Numbered from the stretch's first letter, positions 17,339-26,429 are shown. The stretch is 64,000 nucleotides of DNA from Blautia hydrogenotrophica DSM 10507 (GCF_034356035.1 NZ_CP136423.1:372001-436000); one strand, 5' to 3'. Translations and numbers: made by a program. The notes: a model not told the origin generated them from the letters alone.

Positions 17339-18466
17339 ATGAAAGAGCTGGTTTTTGAGCTTTTAGAGAGAATGATTGCGGCGGACACGACGAATCCACC
17401 AGGAAACGAGGCACAGGCAGCCAGATATATCGGTGAACGGCTGAGGCAGGAAGGATTTCAAGTGAATTACCAGAGAGTCGCCGAAGGCAGGGAAAATGTC
17501 ATAGCATCCGTGGGAGACAGTTCAGCGAAGGAAATCATTTTGACTGGCCATCTAGATGTGGTACCGGCGGGGGAAGGCTGGAAGAAACCGCCTTTTGAGA
17601 TGACCCGGTCTGAGGGAAAGATCTGGGGACGGGGTAGCAGCGATATGAAAGGGGCTGTGGCCGCTATGATGGCTGCGGCAGTCAAGGCAGCGAAAAAACC
17701 GAAACTCCTGTCGGAGAAGAAGATTACCCTCGTGTTTGTCTGCGATGAGGAAGTGAGCGGGGACGGGAGTCGTGTATTTGTGAGGAACTACCACCCGGCC
17801 AAAGAGACGCTGGTAATCATCGGGGAGCCCACGAAGATGCAGGTACAGATTGCTCACAGAGGAATCAGTAGGTTTCGGGTGGATATAGGAGGACAACAGG
17901 CCCATGCGGCCACGCCGGAAAAGGGAATCAACCCTATTTTGGAGATGAGCCGTTTTCTGTTGGCGGTGGAACGGTTCAACCAGGACAGAGCGAAAAAACA
18001 GCAGTATGGGATTTTACCGCCGCCGGTCATCACCCCTACGATACTGCATGCGGAGGTCAAGGAAAACATGATTCCGCCGGTGTGCTCCGCACTCTTAGAC
18101 TGCCGGACAGTGGAAGGGGAGACGGAAGAAATGCTCAGAGGGCAGCTTACCCTTTTGTTTTTGGAATCCAGGCAGAACAGCCAGACGACTTTTCAACTGG
18201 AAACTCTGCTGTGTGCGCCTGTGGGTACGTCATCGAGGGAGAGTAGCTGCTGTCGGACGGCGGTTCAGGCGCTGGGAGGAGGGCAGACTGTGGGATGCTT
18301 TAATGGAAGTACGGATATGCCCATTTTTACAGAAAATGGATATAGGAATACGATTATCTGCGGTCCAGGAAGTTTGGAGTTGGCGCATCAGATTGATGAG
18401 TACGTGGAGGAGGAACAGATCAGAAAAGCGGTGGGCTTTTACGAGAACTTTTTGGTGCTTGCCTGA
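17339..18466 (+). CDS. M20 family metallo-amidohydrolase (ArgE/DapE-like)
   Basis: 375 residues from ATG 17339; an upstream in-frame GTG at 17330 is only 2 bases from AGGAAGG, too close. M20 zinc-peptidase motifs are in order: TGHLDVVPAGEGW (metal His/Asp), GRGSSDMKGAVAAM (bridging Asp), CDEEVSGDGS (catalytic Glu pair), GEPTKMQVQIAHRG, and a late metal His in LELAHQIDEYV. The family removes acyl groups from N-acyl amino acids or cleaves dipeptides with two zinc ions in the cytoplasm. As first gene of an operon with an ABC importer, a DapA-type lyase and an aminotransferase, it probably deacylates an imported N-acylated compound. The substrate is not known. Confidence 0.88.
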   Translation: MKELVFELLERMIAADTTNPPGNEAQAARYIGERLRQEGFQVNYQRVAEGRENVIASVGDSSAKEIILTGHLDVVPAGEGWKKPPFEMTRSEGKIWGRGSSDMKGAVAAMMAAAVKAAKKPKLLSEKKITLVFVCDEEVSGDGSRVFVRNYHPAKETLVIIGEPTKMQVQIAHRGISRFRVDIGGQQAHAATPEKGINPILEMSRFLLAVERFNQDRAKKQQYGILPPPVITPTILHAEVKENMIPPVCSALLDCRTVEGETEEMLRGQLTLLFLESRQNSQTTFQLETLLCAPVGTSSRESSCCRTAVQALGGGQTVGCFNGSTDMPIFTENGYRNTIICGPGSLELAHQIDEYVEEEQIRKAVGFYENFLVLA

Positions 18467-18520
18467 AAAGGGTGAGAATCAGAATAAGATATGTACAAAA
18501 TGAGAGAAGGAGGAAGAAAT

Positions 18521-19849
18521 ATGAGGAAAAAAATCGTAGCTGGTATAGTGGTATTGGGGCTGCTGTCTAGCGCTGTGCTGAACGGGTGTTCAGGTGGGGA
18601 AGGTCCTGAGCAGGCAGCACAGACAGAGAGCGGAAACCCAGAAAAGCCCTACGACGGGACGACACTGACAGTATTGGGATTTAGCGCAGTGACTTGTTCC
18701 GCGATGGAAGAAAAGTTGCCTGAATTTACGGAAAAAACTGGTATTCAGGTGGAATTTGAACAGCTTTCCAATGACGAATTGAAAAACAAGATTGCGGTCA
18801 GTATGGCGGCGGGAGGCTCCGATGTGGATGCTTTCTATTTCCAGCCATTCCAGGATTTAGGGGCATATCAAGCCAATGGATGGGTGGAACCTTTGGACGA
18901 ATATTTCCAGGACGATGAGGACTTTGATGTGGAAGATTTTCTGGATATCCCTGTGGAGCAGGGGACTAGAGACGACGGAAAGCTGTACGCGGTGCCGGTC
19001 TTTGACGAACATTATGTACTTTATTACAACAAGGATTATTTTCAGGAAGCGGGGATAGAGAAGGTGCCGGAGACGTATGAAGAGCTGATCGAGACGGCGA
19101 AGAAGCTGACAGACCCGGACAAGAACCGGTACGGCATCAGCATGAGAGGGGATGGATTTGCGTCTGTATTGACTTGGATTACCGTGGCCAGGGCTTACGG
19201 AGCGGATTATTTTAAAGACGGGGTCTGTGATCTGACTTCGCCGGAGGCGAAGAAAGCCATTGAAGTTTATCAGGAACTTTTGAAATATTCTCCTCCGGGT
19301 TATCTGAGTAAGGGATGGTCAGAGACTTCCGATGATTTTGCTCAGGGAATTGCGGCTATGAGAATTGACTGCGATACACAGTACACGTATGCCACAGACC
19401 CGGAATCTTCTCTGGTGGCAGATTCTGTGGGGTTCGCGGTGGTTCCCAAGGGAGACGTGAAGGCCAGTGGAAGTGAATCCGGCTGGTCGCTGGCAATGTC
19501 GGCAGGCAGTAAGAATAAAGGTGCTGCCTGGGAGTTCATACGGTGGGCGTCAGGCAAGGAAATGGATGTCTATGCGGCGGCTCAGGGAAATTTCAGCGCG
19601 CGTGAGTCCACCTGGGAGAACGAGGAGGTGCTGAAGACTTATCCGGAGGATTTGGTTGAGGCAGTATTGGCAGTCTCAGACCCGGAGATTTCTGACGGCG
19701 GAACTCTCCCAGATCTGCAATACGCTTCGGAAGCCAGAACCATTGTAGGAGAAGCGCTGTCTTTGGCATGGCAGGGAGAAGATTATGAGGATGCGTTAAA
19801 AGCAGCTTCCGAGGAACTCCAAAAACTGTATGATGAACAGTATCAGTAA
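18521..19849 (+). CDS. ABC transporter substrate-binding lipoprotein, carbohydrate family 1
   Basis: 442 residues from ATG 18521, chosen because AAGGAGG ends 7 bases upstream; an in-frame ATG at 18491 lacks such a site. Lipoprotein signal: MRKKIVAGIVVLGLLSSAV with lipobox VLNGC. The mature part is a type-1 extracellular solute-binding protein (LTVLGFSAVTCSAMEEKLPEFTEKTG; DVDAFYFQPFQDLGAY; YYNKDYFQEAGIEKVPETYEELI; GFAVVPKG), like maltose/multiple-sugar binders. It feeds the two permeases that follow. Because of the amidohydrolase and lyase neighbours, the cargo may be an amino-sugar-like or N-acyl compound rather than a plain sugar (inference). Confidence 0.9.
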   Translation: MRKKIVAGIVVLGLLSSAVLNGCSGGEGPEQAAQTESGNPEKPYDGTTLTVLGFSAVTCSAMEEKLPEFTEKTGIQVEFEQLSNDELKNKIAVSMAAGGSDVDAFYFQPFQDLGAYQANGWVEPLDEYFQDDEDFDVEDFLDIPVEQGTRDDGKLYAVPVFDEHYVLYYNKDYFQEAGIEKVPETYEELIETAKKLTDPDKNRYGISMRGDGFASVLTWITVARAYGADYFKDGVCDLTSPEAKKAIEVYQELLKYSPPGYLSKGWSETSDDFAQGIAAMRIDCDTQYTYATDPESSLVADSVGFAVVPKGDVKASGSESGWSLAMSAGSKNKGAAWEFIRWASGKEMDVYAAAQGNFSARESTWENEEVLKTYPEDLVEAVLAVSDPEISDGGTLPDLQYASEARTIVGEALSLAWQGEDYEDALKAASEELQKLYDEQYQ

Positions 19850-19879
19850 CTTCGGTGAGCTTAGGCAGGAGATGATAAT

Positions 19880-20767
19880 ATGAGAAAAAAGAAAGATACA
19901 TGGCTGACTGGAAAAGAAAAATATCTCTTTGTGCTGCCTCTCATCCTTTTTATTCTGGTTATGGCGATCTATCCTATCGGCTATATCTTAAAACTGAGTT
20001 TTTATGAGTGGAGTCTTGCCTTAGGGCAGGCTCCGCAGTGGACAGGTTTGGACAATTACATCTATGCCCTGACTTCCTCAGATTTTTGGCATTCTGTGTG
20101 GATTACGCTGATTTACGCGGTGGTCTCGGTGGCGGTTGAAGTATTTTTGGGCGTTTTGCTGGCGCTACTGCTGTCTAAAAAGTTTAAGGGAAAGAATCTG
20201 GTGAAGACAGGGTTTATTCTTCCGATGGTGGCCACTCCGGTAGCTGTAGCGCTGACCTGGAAATTGCTGTTTGATGTGAACTACGGGTATATCAATTATC
20301 TTTTAGGAAAGATCGGGCTTTCCTTTCAGGGGCTTTCTTCGGCAGACACGGCTTTAGCCAGCTTTCTTGTGATTGATATCTGGCAGTGGACTCCGTTTAT
20401 TATGCTGATGGTCAGCGCAGGTCTTGCGTCCTTGCCCACAGACCCCTATGAGGCGGCGATGTTGGATGGAGCGACGAAGGGACAGATTTTGAGAAGAATT
20501 ACGCTGCCATTGCTGAATCCCACGATTCTCATGGCCACACTGTTGCGGCTGATTGACGCTTTGAAATCTTTTGACATCATCTATGCCACGACGAAGGGCG
20601 GACCGGGGAATTCCACGAAGACTCTGAATATTCTGGTCTATGAAGAGGCATTCTCCAACTTTCGCTTTGGGCGGGTCTCGGCATATGTGGTCTTGTTTGT
20701 GGTTTTCATATTGATTGTGTGCGGGGTATTTATGAAGATCAAGAAAAAGGTGGAGGTGGTGTATTGA
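19880..20767 (+). CDS. ABC transporter permease, MalF/UgpA-like
   Basis: A 295-residue membrane protein with six hydrophobic segments and the binding-protein-dependent transport motif EAAMLDGATKGQILRRITLPLL (EAA loop that docks the ATPase). It pairs with the next permease (overlap of one base, TGATG). It starts at ATG 19880 with GGCAGGAGATGATAAT upstream. No ATPase gene follows, so a shared MsmK/UgpC-type ATPase from elsewhere is presumably used, which is common for sugar-type importers of Firmicutes. Confidence 0.92.
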   Translation: MRKKKDTWLTGKEKYLFVLPLILFILVMAIYPIGYILKLSFYEWSLALGQAPQWTGLDNYIYALTSSDFWHSVWITLIYAVVSVAVEVFLGVLLALLLSKKFKGKNLVKTGFILPMVATPVAVALTWKLLFDVNYGYINYLLGKIGLSFQGLSSADTALASFLVIDIWQWTPFIMLMVSAGLASLPTDPYEAAMLDGATKGQILRRITLPLLNPTILMATLLRLIDALKSFDIIYATTKGGPGNSTKTLNILVYEEAFSNFRFGRVSAYVVLFVVFILIVCGVFMKIKKKVEVVY

Positions 20768-21588
20768 TGAGGGGTACAGGATTTTATTGGAAAAAAGTAC
20801 TGTTCTGTCTGGTGGTTCTGGCAATTTTGTTTGTGACGGTCTTTCCGTTTCTGTATATGGTACTGGGAGCGTTTAAAAATACAGTGGATATCGTGAATCC
20901 ATCCAAGACTTTCCATTTTGTGCCTACAATCAAGAATTTCATCCAGGTTTTTGAGACCTATCAGTTTCAGAAGCCTCTGATAAACAGCCTGATTATCAGC
21001 TTTGGCGCGACGGGGCTGTCACTGTTGATCGGACTCCCGGCTTCTTATTCTATGGCGAGATATAAGCAAAACATGCTTCAGATTGTCGTGCTCTGTATTC
21101 GAATTGTCCCATCCATCGCATTTTTGGTTCCCGTCTATCTGATGTTTTCGAAGATCGGCCTGACGGGTACCTATACGGGGATTATCCTGGCGAATATGCT
21201 GATTGCGGTACCCTTTGTGGTTTGGGTGATGATTCCTTATTTTGAAGGGGTTCCGGTGGAATTAGAAGAGTCTGCTTTGATCGACGGGGCTTCCAGAATG
21301 ACCTGCTTTCTGAGGATTATGCTGCCGCTTTCCCTGCCGGGAATCATGACGGTTACGATTTTGTCTTTCATCAACGCATGGAATAACTTTATGTTTGGAT
21401 TGATTTTAGGAAATTCTGATACAAAGATTTTGCCGACGGTGATATTTAACTTTTTATCACACACAGAAATTAATTGGTCCGGCTTGATGGCTGCGGCAAT
21501 TATTGTGACGCTGCCGATTATCCTGTTATCGGTATTTTTGCAGAGATATATTGTACAGGGACTGACCGCAGGAGCGGTAAAAGGATGA
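20767..21588 (+). CDS. ABC transporter permease, MalG/UgpE-like
   Basis: 273 residues from ATG 20767, which overlaps the stop of the previous permease (TGATG) and has GGTGGAGGTGG upstream; a longer frame from 20719 is less likely. It has six membrane segments and the EAA-type loop ESALIDGASRMTCFLRIMLPLSLPG. It is the second half of the heterodimeric channel and ends GLTAGAVKG, the usual MalG-family C-terminus. It is translationally coupled to the MalF-like partner. Confidence 0.92.
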   Translation: MRGTGFYWKKVLFCLVVLAILFVTVFPFLYMVLGAFKNTVDIVNPSKTFHFVPTIKNFIQVFETYQFQKPLINSLIISFGATGLSLLIGLPASYSMARYKQNMLQIVVLCIRIVPSIAFLVPVYLMFSKIGLTGTYTGIILANMLIAVPFVVWVMIPYFEGVPVELEESALIDGASRMTCFLRIMLPLSLPGIMTVTILSFINAWNNFMFGLILGNSDTKILPTVIFNFLSHTEINWSGLMAAAIIVTLPIILLSVFLQRYIVQGLTAGAVKG

Positions 21589-21606
21589 AATGAGAGGAAA
21601 ATTGGG

Positions 21607-22512
21607 ATGAAGAAATTGTACGGGACAGTAGTCCCCATAGTTACACCGTTTGATGAGAGCGGGAAGATAGATGTGGGTTCTTTGAAAAATCTGGCAGAGT
21701 ATATCATAGAGAGCGGACTTCAATGTATCTATCCTTGTGGGACGACGGGAGAGATGTGTCTGTTAAGTGAAGACGAGAGAAAGCTTGTGGTGGAGACTGT
21801 GGTGAGGCAAGTTAACCACAGAATTCCGGTATTTGCCCAGGTGGGAGCCATGACGGAGAAAGAGACTGTGGAGCTGGCCAGACATGCGGTGAAGACGGGC
21901 TGTGATGGGATTGGAGTGGTGACTCCTATTTATTTTCAGATTTCAGACAGGGGACTGGTGGATTTCTATGTACGGGTGGCGCAGAGCGTCCCCAGCGATT
22001 TTCCCGTCTATCTCTATGGGATTCCTCAGAATGCAGTCAATGACATATCTTTTCAGGTCGCTCAGGAGGTTGCGGCCAGATGTCCGAATATTGTAGGAAT
22101 GAAATACAGTTACCCAGATATGACCAGATTGCAGGAATTTATGCTGATTAATCAGGAGACTTTTTCTGTGCTCGTGGGACCGGACCATCTGTTTCAGGCA
22201 GTGGTGGCCGCGGGCGGAGACGGAGTCGTCTCAGGGAATGCGATGGTACTGGCGGAGCATTACCGGGAAATATGGAAGGCACTTCAGGCAGGGGAGTGGG
22301 ATGTAGCCAGAAAAATACAGCGCAGGACGAATGTATTGAACCGCATTCTGTGCGAAAAAAATAACATTTCTGCCTATAAAGTGATGCTCAGAGAAAAAGG
22401 AATTCTCTGTTTTGCTGCGGTGCGGGCTCCTCTGGAAAATCTATCAGTGGAAGAGGAGAGAGAGTTGATAGAAAGAATGAGGGAACTGGATTACACGAGA
22501 GTAATTGGCTGA
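21607..22512 (+). CDS. Dihydrodipicolinate synthase/N-acetylneuraminate lyase family protein
   Basis: A 301-residue class I aldolase-type TIM barrel. Seen: GTTGEMCLLSEDER (substrate-carboxylate loop), YLYGIP with the conserved tyrosine, and GMKYSYPD with the Schiff-base lysine. The family includes DapA, NanA, KDG aldolases and several amino-acid-derived lyases, all of which make or break a bond next to pyruvate. With an M20 deacylase and an importer upstream and an aminotransferase downstream it is more likely catabolic than the housekeeping DapA. It is 18 bases after the permease and overlaps nothing. Confidence 0.88.
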   Translation: MKKLYGTVVPIVTPFDESGKIDVGSLKNLAEYIIESGLQCIYPCGTTGEMCLLSEDERKLVVETVVRQVNHRIPVFAQVGAMTEKETVELARHAVKTGCDGIGVVTPIYFQISDRGLVDFYVRVAQSVPSDFPVYLYGIPQNAVNDISFQVAQEVAARCPNIVGMKYSYPDMTRLQEFMLINQETFSVLVGPDHLFQAVVAAGGDGVVSGNAMVLAEHYREIWKALQAGEWDVARKIQRRTNVLNRILCEKNNISAYKVMLREKGILCFAAVRAPLENLSVEEERELIERMRELDYTRVIG

Positions 22513-22534
22513 GGCAGGAGAGGGAGGAAAACAT

Positions 22535-23710
22535 ATGGGAAGAATATCAGAAGAAGGAAGAAGTCTGGAGAGATCAGCGATCAGGCTTTTTCTGGAAGAG
22601 CAGACTCGGATTGCCGGGACTTGTGGGGATATGATTTCGTTTACGGTGGGAGAACCGGATTTTCCCACGCCGCCCAATATTGTGGAGGCAGGGATGAGAG
22701 CATTGAAGACGGGAAAGACGAAGTATGCGCCCAATGCAGGAATTCCTGAGTTAAAGAGAGCGGTCTCGGAATATCTTAAAAGAGACTATGGGGTGTACTA
22801 CGATTCTCAGACACAGATATTGATTACTCCCAGCGGCATGGATACTCTTCGTTTGGCAGCAGCGGCAGTGCTGGACCGGGAGGATGAGATGATTGTCAGT
22901 GATCCTTGCTGGAGTAACCATCCCAATCACCCAAAGATGGTGCATGGCAGGCCGGTTTTTGTGCCTCTCAGGGAAGAGAACAGTTTTGTCTATGCGATGG
23001 AGGATTTGGAAGCGGCGGTCACTGACCGGACGAAGGCGATTTTGCTCAATTATCCCAACAATCCCACAGGAGCGGTTCTGGGATACGAGGATTTGATGGA
23101 ATTCTGCGATTTCTGCAAGAGACATGATCTGATCGTGATTTCTGACGAGGTCTACCATGACATTATTTTTGATGGCCTGAAATTTTACAGTCCCACAATG
23201 ATTGAGGGGATGAAAGAGAGGGTGATTTTATGCCAGTCTTTTTCAAAATCTTTTTCCATGACGGGGTGGAGACTGGCCTATGCGGCTGGGCCTGCGGATC
23301 TTATTGACGCCATGGGGAGAATTAATGAGAACTCGATTTCATGCGTAAATACCTTTGTACAGTGGGCTGGGATTGAGGCGTTGAATAGCCGGACTAAAAA
23401 GTATGTAGAGTCTATGGTCAGCGAATTCCAGAAAAGAAGAGATTTGGTGTATCAGGGAATCAATGGGACAGGAAGACTGCGCTGCGCGAAGCCAAGGGGA
23501 GCCTTCTATGCCTTTGTGAACATCCGGGATACCGGGCTTTCTTCGGAGGAGTTTGCCCAAAGGTTGCTGAAGGAGAAGCATGTGGGCGTGGTGCCGGGCA
23601 GCGGTTTTGGGATGTCTGGGGAAGGGTACATACGGATTTCTTATGCCACTTCAGCAGAGGATATCCACGAAGGGCTGCGGAGAATACGGGAGTTTGTGGA
23701 CAGACTTTAA
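22535..23710 (+). CDS. PLP-dependent aminotransferase, class I/II
   Basis: 391 residues from ATG 22535, placed by GAGAGGGAGG upstream. Fold type I motifs: ISFTVGEPDFPTPPN, NYPNNPTGAVL (Asn/Pro loop), VISDEVYHDIIFDG (Asp/Tyr contacts to PLP), SFSKSFSMTGWRLAY (Schiff-base lysine) and a C-terminal YIRISYA arginine that binds the substrate carboxylate. It is the last gene of the 17.3-23.7 kb operon and could transaminate the keto acid or amino acid released by the lyase and deacylase. Specific substrate unknown. Confidence 0.9.
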   Translation: MGRISEEGRSLERSAIRLFLEEQTRIAGTCGDMISFTVGEPDFPTPPNIVEAGMRALKTGKTKYAPNAGIPELKRAVSEYLKRDYGVYYDSQTQILITPSGMDTLRLAAAAVLDREDEMIVSDPCWSNHPNHPKMVHGRPVFVPLREENSFVYAMEDLEAAVTDRTKAILLNYPNNPTGAVLGYEDLMEFCDFCKRHDLIVISDEVYHDIIFDGLKFYSPTMIEGMKERVILCQSFSKSFSMTGWRLAYAAGPADLIDAMGRINENSISCVNTFVQWAGIEALNSRTKKYVESMVSEFQKRRDLVYQGINGTGRLRCAKPRGAFYAFVNIRDTGLSSEEFAQRLLKEKHVGVVPGSGFGMSGEGYIRISYATSAEDIHEGLRRIREFVDRL

Positions 23711-23738
23711 TTTTTTCATATTTGAGCATTTTGACAAA

Positions 23739-23775
23739 GGCTAGCCCCTAGGTATTGGGGCTGGCCGATTTTTTC
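23739..23775 (+). terminator. Terminator after the aminotransferase
   Basis: Arms GGCTAGCCCC (23739-23748) and GGGGCTGGCC (23757-23766), then GATTTTTTC. It lies between convergent units. Confidence 0.85.
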
Positions 23776-23818
23776 TTATATTAAGGCTTCCGCTGAAAAT
23801 TTTAGACGGAAAGTCTTT

Positions 23819-24214
23819 CTATTCTCCTTTTTCTTTGAATAGATCTATGCAGCTTGTTTTGACAGCATCTACAATTTCCTGAATCTGTTCGGAATTAAGA
23901 TTATCACAGTGAAAACCACCGCTGCACACGGTGGTACGGTTGTACTTGCAGGTGATTACTTCTGAGAGATAGCGGCAGATGATTTCGTCTTTATGTCCGG
24001 TGACATTAAGGACGGATGAAGTGCAGCTTGTTTTTTGGCTGTCAGTGAGAGAAGGACGCGGGATAGAGAGGACAGTACATCCGATATGGGCGTGTTCTCC
24101 GCCGTATACGAGGACGGAGAGATCTTCTCCCACGAACTGGAGCTGGAGGTGAAGGGAGGAAAAGCTCAGTGGTATTTCCAGATGCAGGGTCTTGGGAGTC
24201 CATTGTTCAGTCAT
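23819..24214 (-). CDS. LpdD-like prenylated-flavin chaperone/decarboxylase accessory subunit
   Basis: 131 residues from ATG 24214 (MTEQWTPKTLHLE), chosen because GGGAGGG precedes it and it overlaps the ubiX-like stop as ATGA; a start at 24232 lacks a site. The pattern (YGGEHAHIGCTVLSIPRPSL, TGHKDEIICRYLSEVI) fits the small LpdD family that accompanies UbiD-type hydroxyarene decarboxylases and is thought to help mature prenylated FMN. It is the last gene of the UbiD-UbiX-LpdD operon. Assignment is by motif memory and context. Confidence 0.78.
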   Translation of the reverse strand: MTEQWTPKTLHLEIPLSFSSLHLQLQFVGEDLSVLVYGGEHAHIGCTVLSIPRPSLTDSQKTSCTSSVLNVTGHKDEIICRYLSEVITCKYNRTTVCSGGFHCDNLNSEQIQEIVDAVKTSCIDLFKEKGE

Positions 24215-24795
24215 GTTTTTAATCCCTCCCATCTGTGGTATTCTTCAGATTTAATTCCAAAGGGTTCTACAAGTCTGGCAGCTACTTGATTTGTCATATC
24301 TTCTAGAGTACGTGGACAATGGTAATAGGTTAACATAAGTGGCATAATTCGTACACCAGGAAGAAGTGCGAGTTGGGCCATATTCCTTAAGTGAATGGCG
24401 CTCAGGGGAGATTCTCTTACAGCCAGAATAAGCCGACGCTGTTCTTTGATTGTCACATCAGCAGCACGCAGGAGAAGATTATCTGTGTAGCCAGTCTGAA
24501 TGCCAGCGAGAGTTTTCATACTACAGGGAATCACTAACATTCCTTCAGTCAGAAAAGAACCGCTTGCAGGTGAAGCGCCGATGTCTTCAGGAGAGTAAAT
24601 TTTATCAGCGTATTTTTGGAGATCTTTTTCTTTTAGTCCACATTCATGCTCTAAAGTGAGGAGGGCACTGGGAGTCAGAATCAGGTGAGATTCATAGTTT
24701 TCAGCTTTGCGAATCAGTTCCAGACAGCAAAGTAGAAGAGGCATGCCGCTTGCTCCGCTAGAACCAATGAGAATACGTTTTTTCTTATTTTGCAT
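24211..24795 (-). CDS. UbiX-family flavin prenyltransferase
   Basis: A 194-residue flavoprotein with the UbiX/Pad1 pattern: IGSSGASGMPLLL at the N-terminus (FMN phosphate loop), LVIPCSMKTLAGI (the conserved S-M-K-T loop) and AVRESPLSAIHLRNMAQL (phosphate/prenyl site). UbiX makes prenylated FMN, the cofactor of UbiD decarboxylases, from FMN and dimethylallyl phosphate. It overlaps the upstream ubiD-like gene by 11 bases and the downstream lpdD-like gene by 4, so the three are translationally coupled. Confidence 0.92.
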   Translation of the reverse strand: MQNKKKRILIGSSGASGMPLLLCCLELIRKAENYESHLILTPSALLTLEHECGLKEKDLQKYADKIYSPEDIGASPASGSFLTEGMLVIPCSMKTLAGIQTGYTDNLLLRAADVTIKEQRRLILAVRESPLSAIHLRNMAQLALLPGVRIMPLMLTYYHCPRTLEDMTNQVAARLVEPFGIKSEEYHRWEGLKT

Positions 24796-26272
24796 GGTCT
24801 TTTTTCTCCTCTCTCAGCCATGGTGACGGGTCCAATTCTAAAAAACGTGATCTTATGAAGCGAGATTTTAGGTGATAGGGAACAGTACAGTCGAAGATAG
24901 TCTTACAGGCGATTCCTTGGTCTAAAATAGAAGGGGAAAAATCCGGGCTGTTGGATGGGTCTAAGGGATGGCAGCGGACTCCCGGAATCGTGATGATGTC
25001 CTTATCTCCTTGAAAGCGGGTGTTCATGGCCCAAAGAACATCGTTTATGTCAAAACAGTCCACATCTTCATCCACTAGGAAAATGTGCTTGAGTTCACTA
25101 AAAGCTGAGAAGGCCAAAAGTGCGGCCTGTCTCTGACGACCTTCGTCGCTGGCTGACAGTTTCTGAAACTGAAGGATAGCCATAAATTTTCCTCCTCCAG
25201 AAGAAGAACAGTAGAGATTCTTCAGACGACCAGGCATAGCTTTTTCAATCATGGCGAAGATGCTAGCCTCTGTGGGAATACCTGCCATGGATACGTGTTC
25301 TTCGCTAGGGCCGATGCAGGTTTGCATGATAGGATTACGACGATGTGTTACTGCGGATACTTTTATGAGCCAGCATTGGTCACTGGAAGGTCCTGTGTAA
25401 CCTGGAAATTCAGGCATTGCATAACCAGTGCCGCGCCTTTGGTCTTCGCGGATGCGGATGTTGGGCTGTACTTCACCTTCGATTACATATTCCGCATTGG
25501 CGATGGCAAATTCGTTTATGGTGAGACAGCGAGTTAATGTTACTGGTTTTTGTCTCAGAGCTCCGGCAATTGCCAGTTCGTCATAACCTAATGGGGTAGT
25601 AGGCGGCTCAAAACAGGAGCCAATTTCTATAGCCGGGTCAACACCAATACTGATGGAGATAGGCAGCGTCTGGCCTAACTGCTCAGCTCTCTCGGCCATC
25701 GCACCGATATGTCTGGCTCCTGGGGTGAAAAAGATGGAGAGTTCTCTCTCTCCTTGGATACAGAGACGGTGTATGGTTACATCGTGCAGGCCAGTATCCG
25801 GGTGGGTAGCATAACACATTCCCAGAGTAATATACGGTCCGGCATCATCGGGAGTATTGGTGGGGGCAGGTAGCAGCTTGTGCAAGTCAAAACCAAGATC
25901 AGAACTTTTGTGAATAATTTCTTGGCAAGGAGCTGGTTTTTGGGAGAGGACAGGGGGAACTGGATGTTCGGTACATCGAAATAGTTTCTTGCCCAATTCT
26001 TGTGCAGGACAGTCCAGCAGAGCGGCTACTCTTTTGCGGCTGGCAAGAAGTCCGATGGCTACGGAGGTTCCGGGATGATTTTGAATATTGTGAAAAAGCA
26101 TGGCGGGGCCTTCTTTCGTGGGTCTTGAGACGGTTCCGCCGGCACCCACGTAGCGGTAGATACCGGCAAGCTCAGCTTCCGTGTTTACCGCTGTGTTTGT
26201 TTCCAGGAGCTGTCCTGGCATAGTTCTGAGTAAATCGAGAGCACTTCTTAAACTGTCAACATTTTTTTTCAT
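24785..26272 (-). CDS. UbiD-family (de)carboxylase, probable hydroxyarene decarboxylase
   Basis: A 495-residue UbiD-family protein, first gene of its operon. Seen: MLFHNIQNHPGTSVAIGLL near the N-terminus, TIHRLCIQGERELSIFF, and a prFMN-site region (EFAIANAEYVIEGEVQP with conserved E/R/E spacing, then FPGYTGPSSDQ). Coupling to UbiX and LpdD homologues matches the LpdB/C/D-type non-oxidative gallate/hydroxybenzoate decarboxylases, so a phenolic acid is the best guess for substrate. UbiD enzymes for other aromatic or unsaturated acids are possible. GAGGTTATT precedes the ATG. Confidence 0.88.
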   Translation of the reverse strand: MKKNVDSLRSALDLLRTMPGQLLETNTAVNTEAELAGIYRYVGAGGTVSRPTKEGPAMLFHNIQNHPGTSVAIGLLASRKRVAALLDCPAQELGKKLFRCTEHPVPPVLSQKPAPCQEIIHKSSDLGFDLHKLLPAPTNTPDDAGPYITLGMCYATHPDTGLHDVTIHRLCIQGERELSIFFTPGARHIGAMAERAEQLGQTLPISISIGVDPAIEIGSCFEPPTTPLGYDELAIAGALRQKPVTLTRCLTINEFAIANAEYVIEGEVQPNIRIREDQRRGTGYAMPEFPGYTGPSSDQCWLIKVSAVTHRRNPIMQTCIGPSEEHVSMAGIPTEASIFAMIEKAMPGRLKNLYCSSSGGGKFMAILQFQKLSASDEGRQRQAALLAFSAFSELKHIFLVDEDVDCFDINDVLWAMNTRFQGDKDIITIPGVRCHPLDPSNSPDFSPSILDQGIACKTIFDCTVPYHLKSRFIRSRFLELDPSPWLREEKKDHAK

Positions 26273-26306
26273 AATAACCTCCTTACTATAAATTTTCTTT
26301 GGTCTT

Positions 26307-26335
26307 ATTATAGTTCAAATTGTTTCGATATACAA
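26307..26335 (-). promoter_or_regulatory. Predicted promoter of the UbiD operon
   Basis: On the reverse strand: TTGTAT, 17-base spacer, TATAAT. The -35 lies inside ATTGT-N8-ACAAT (26318-26335), whose core TTTCGATATA is repeated at 26435-26444. Confidence 0.6.
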
Positions 26336-26375
26336 TACCTAATTTTAATTAGAGAAACATTTTGCGGACATACTA

Positions 26376-26403
26376 TTGATTTTCGGAATTTATTTGTTAT
26401 AAT
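26376..26403 (+). promoter_or_regulatory. Predicted promoter of the aminotransferase-oxidoreductase operon
   Basis: TTGATT (26376-26381), 16-base spacer, TATAAT (26398-26403). It is divergent from the UbiD promoter. Confidence 0.6.
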
Positions 26404-26429
26404 AAAAAACATAATTTCACTTTAAGAAA

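Noticed and set aside
23819..24232. LpdD-like start at 24232
   Set aside because: The ATG at 24214 has GGGAGGG upstream and ATGA coupling to ubiX; the 24232 start does not.
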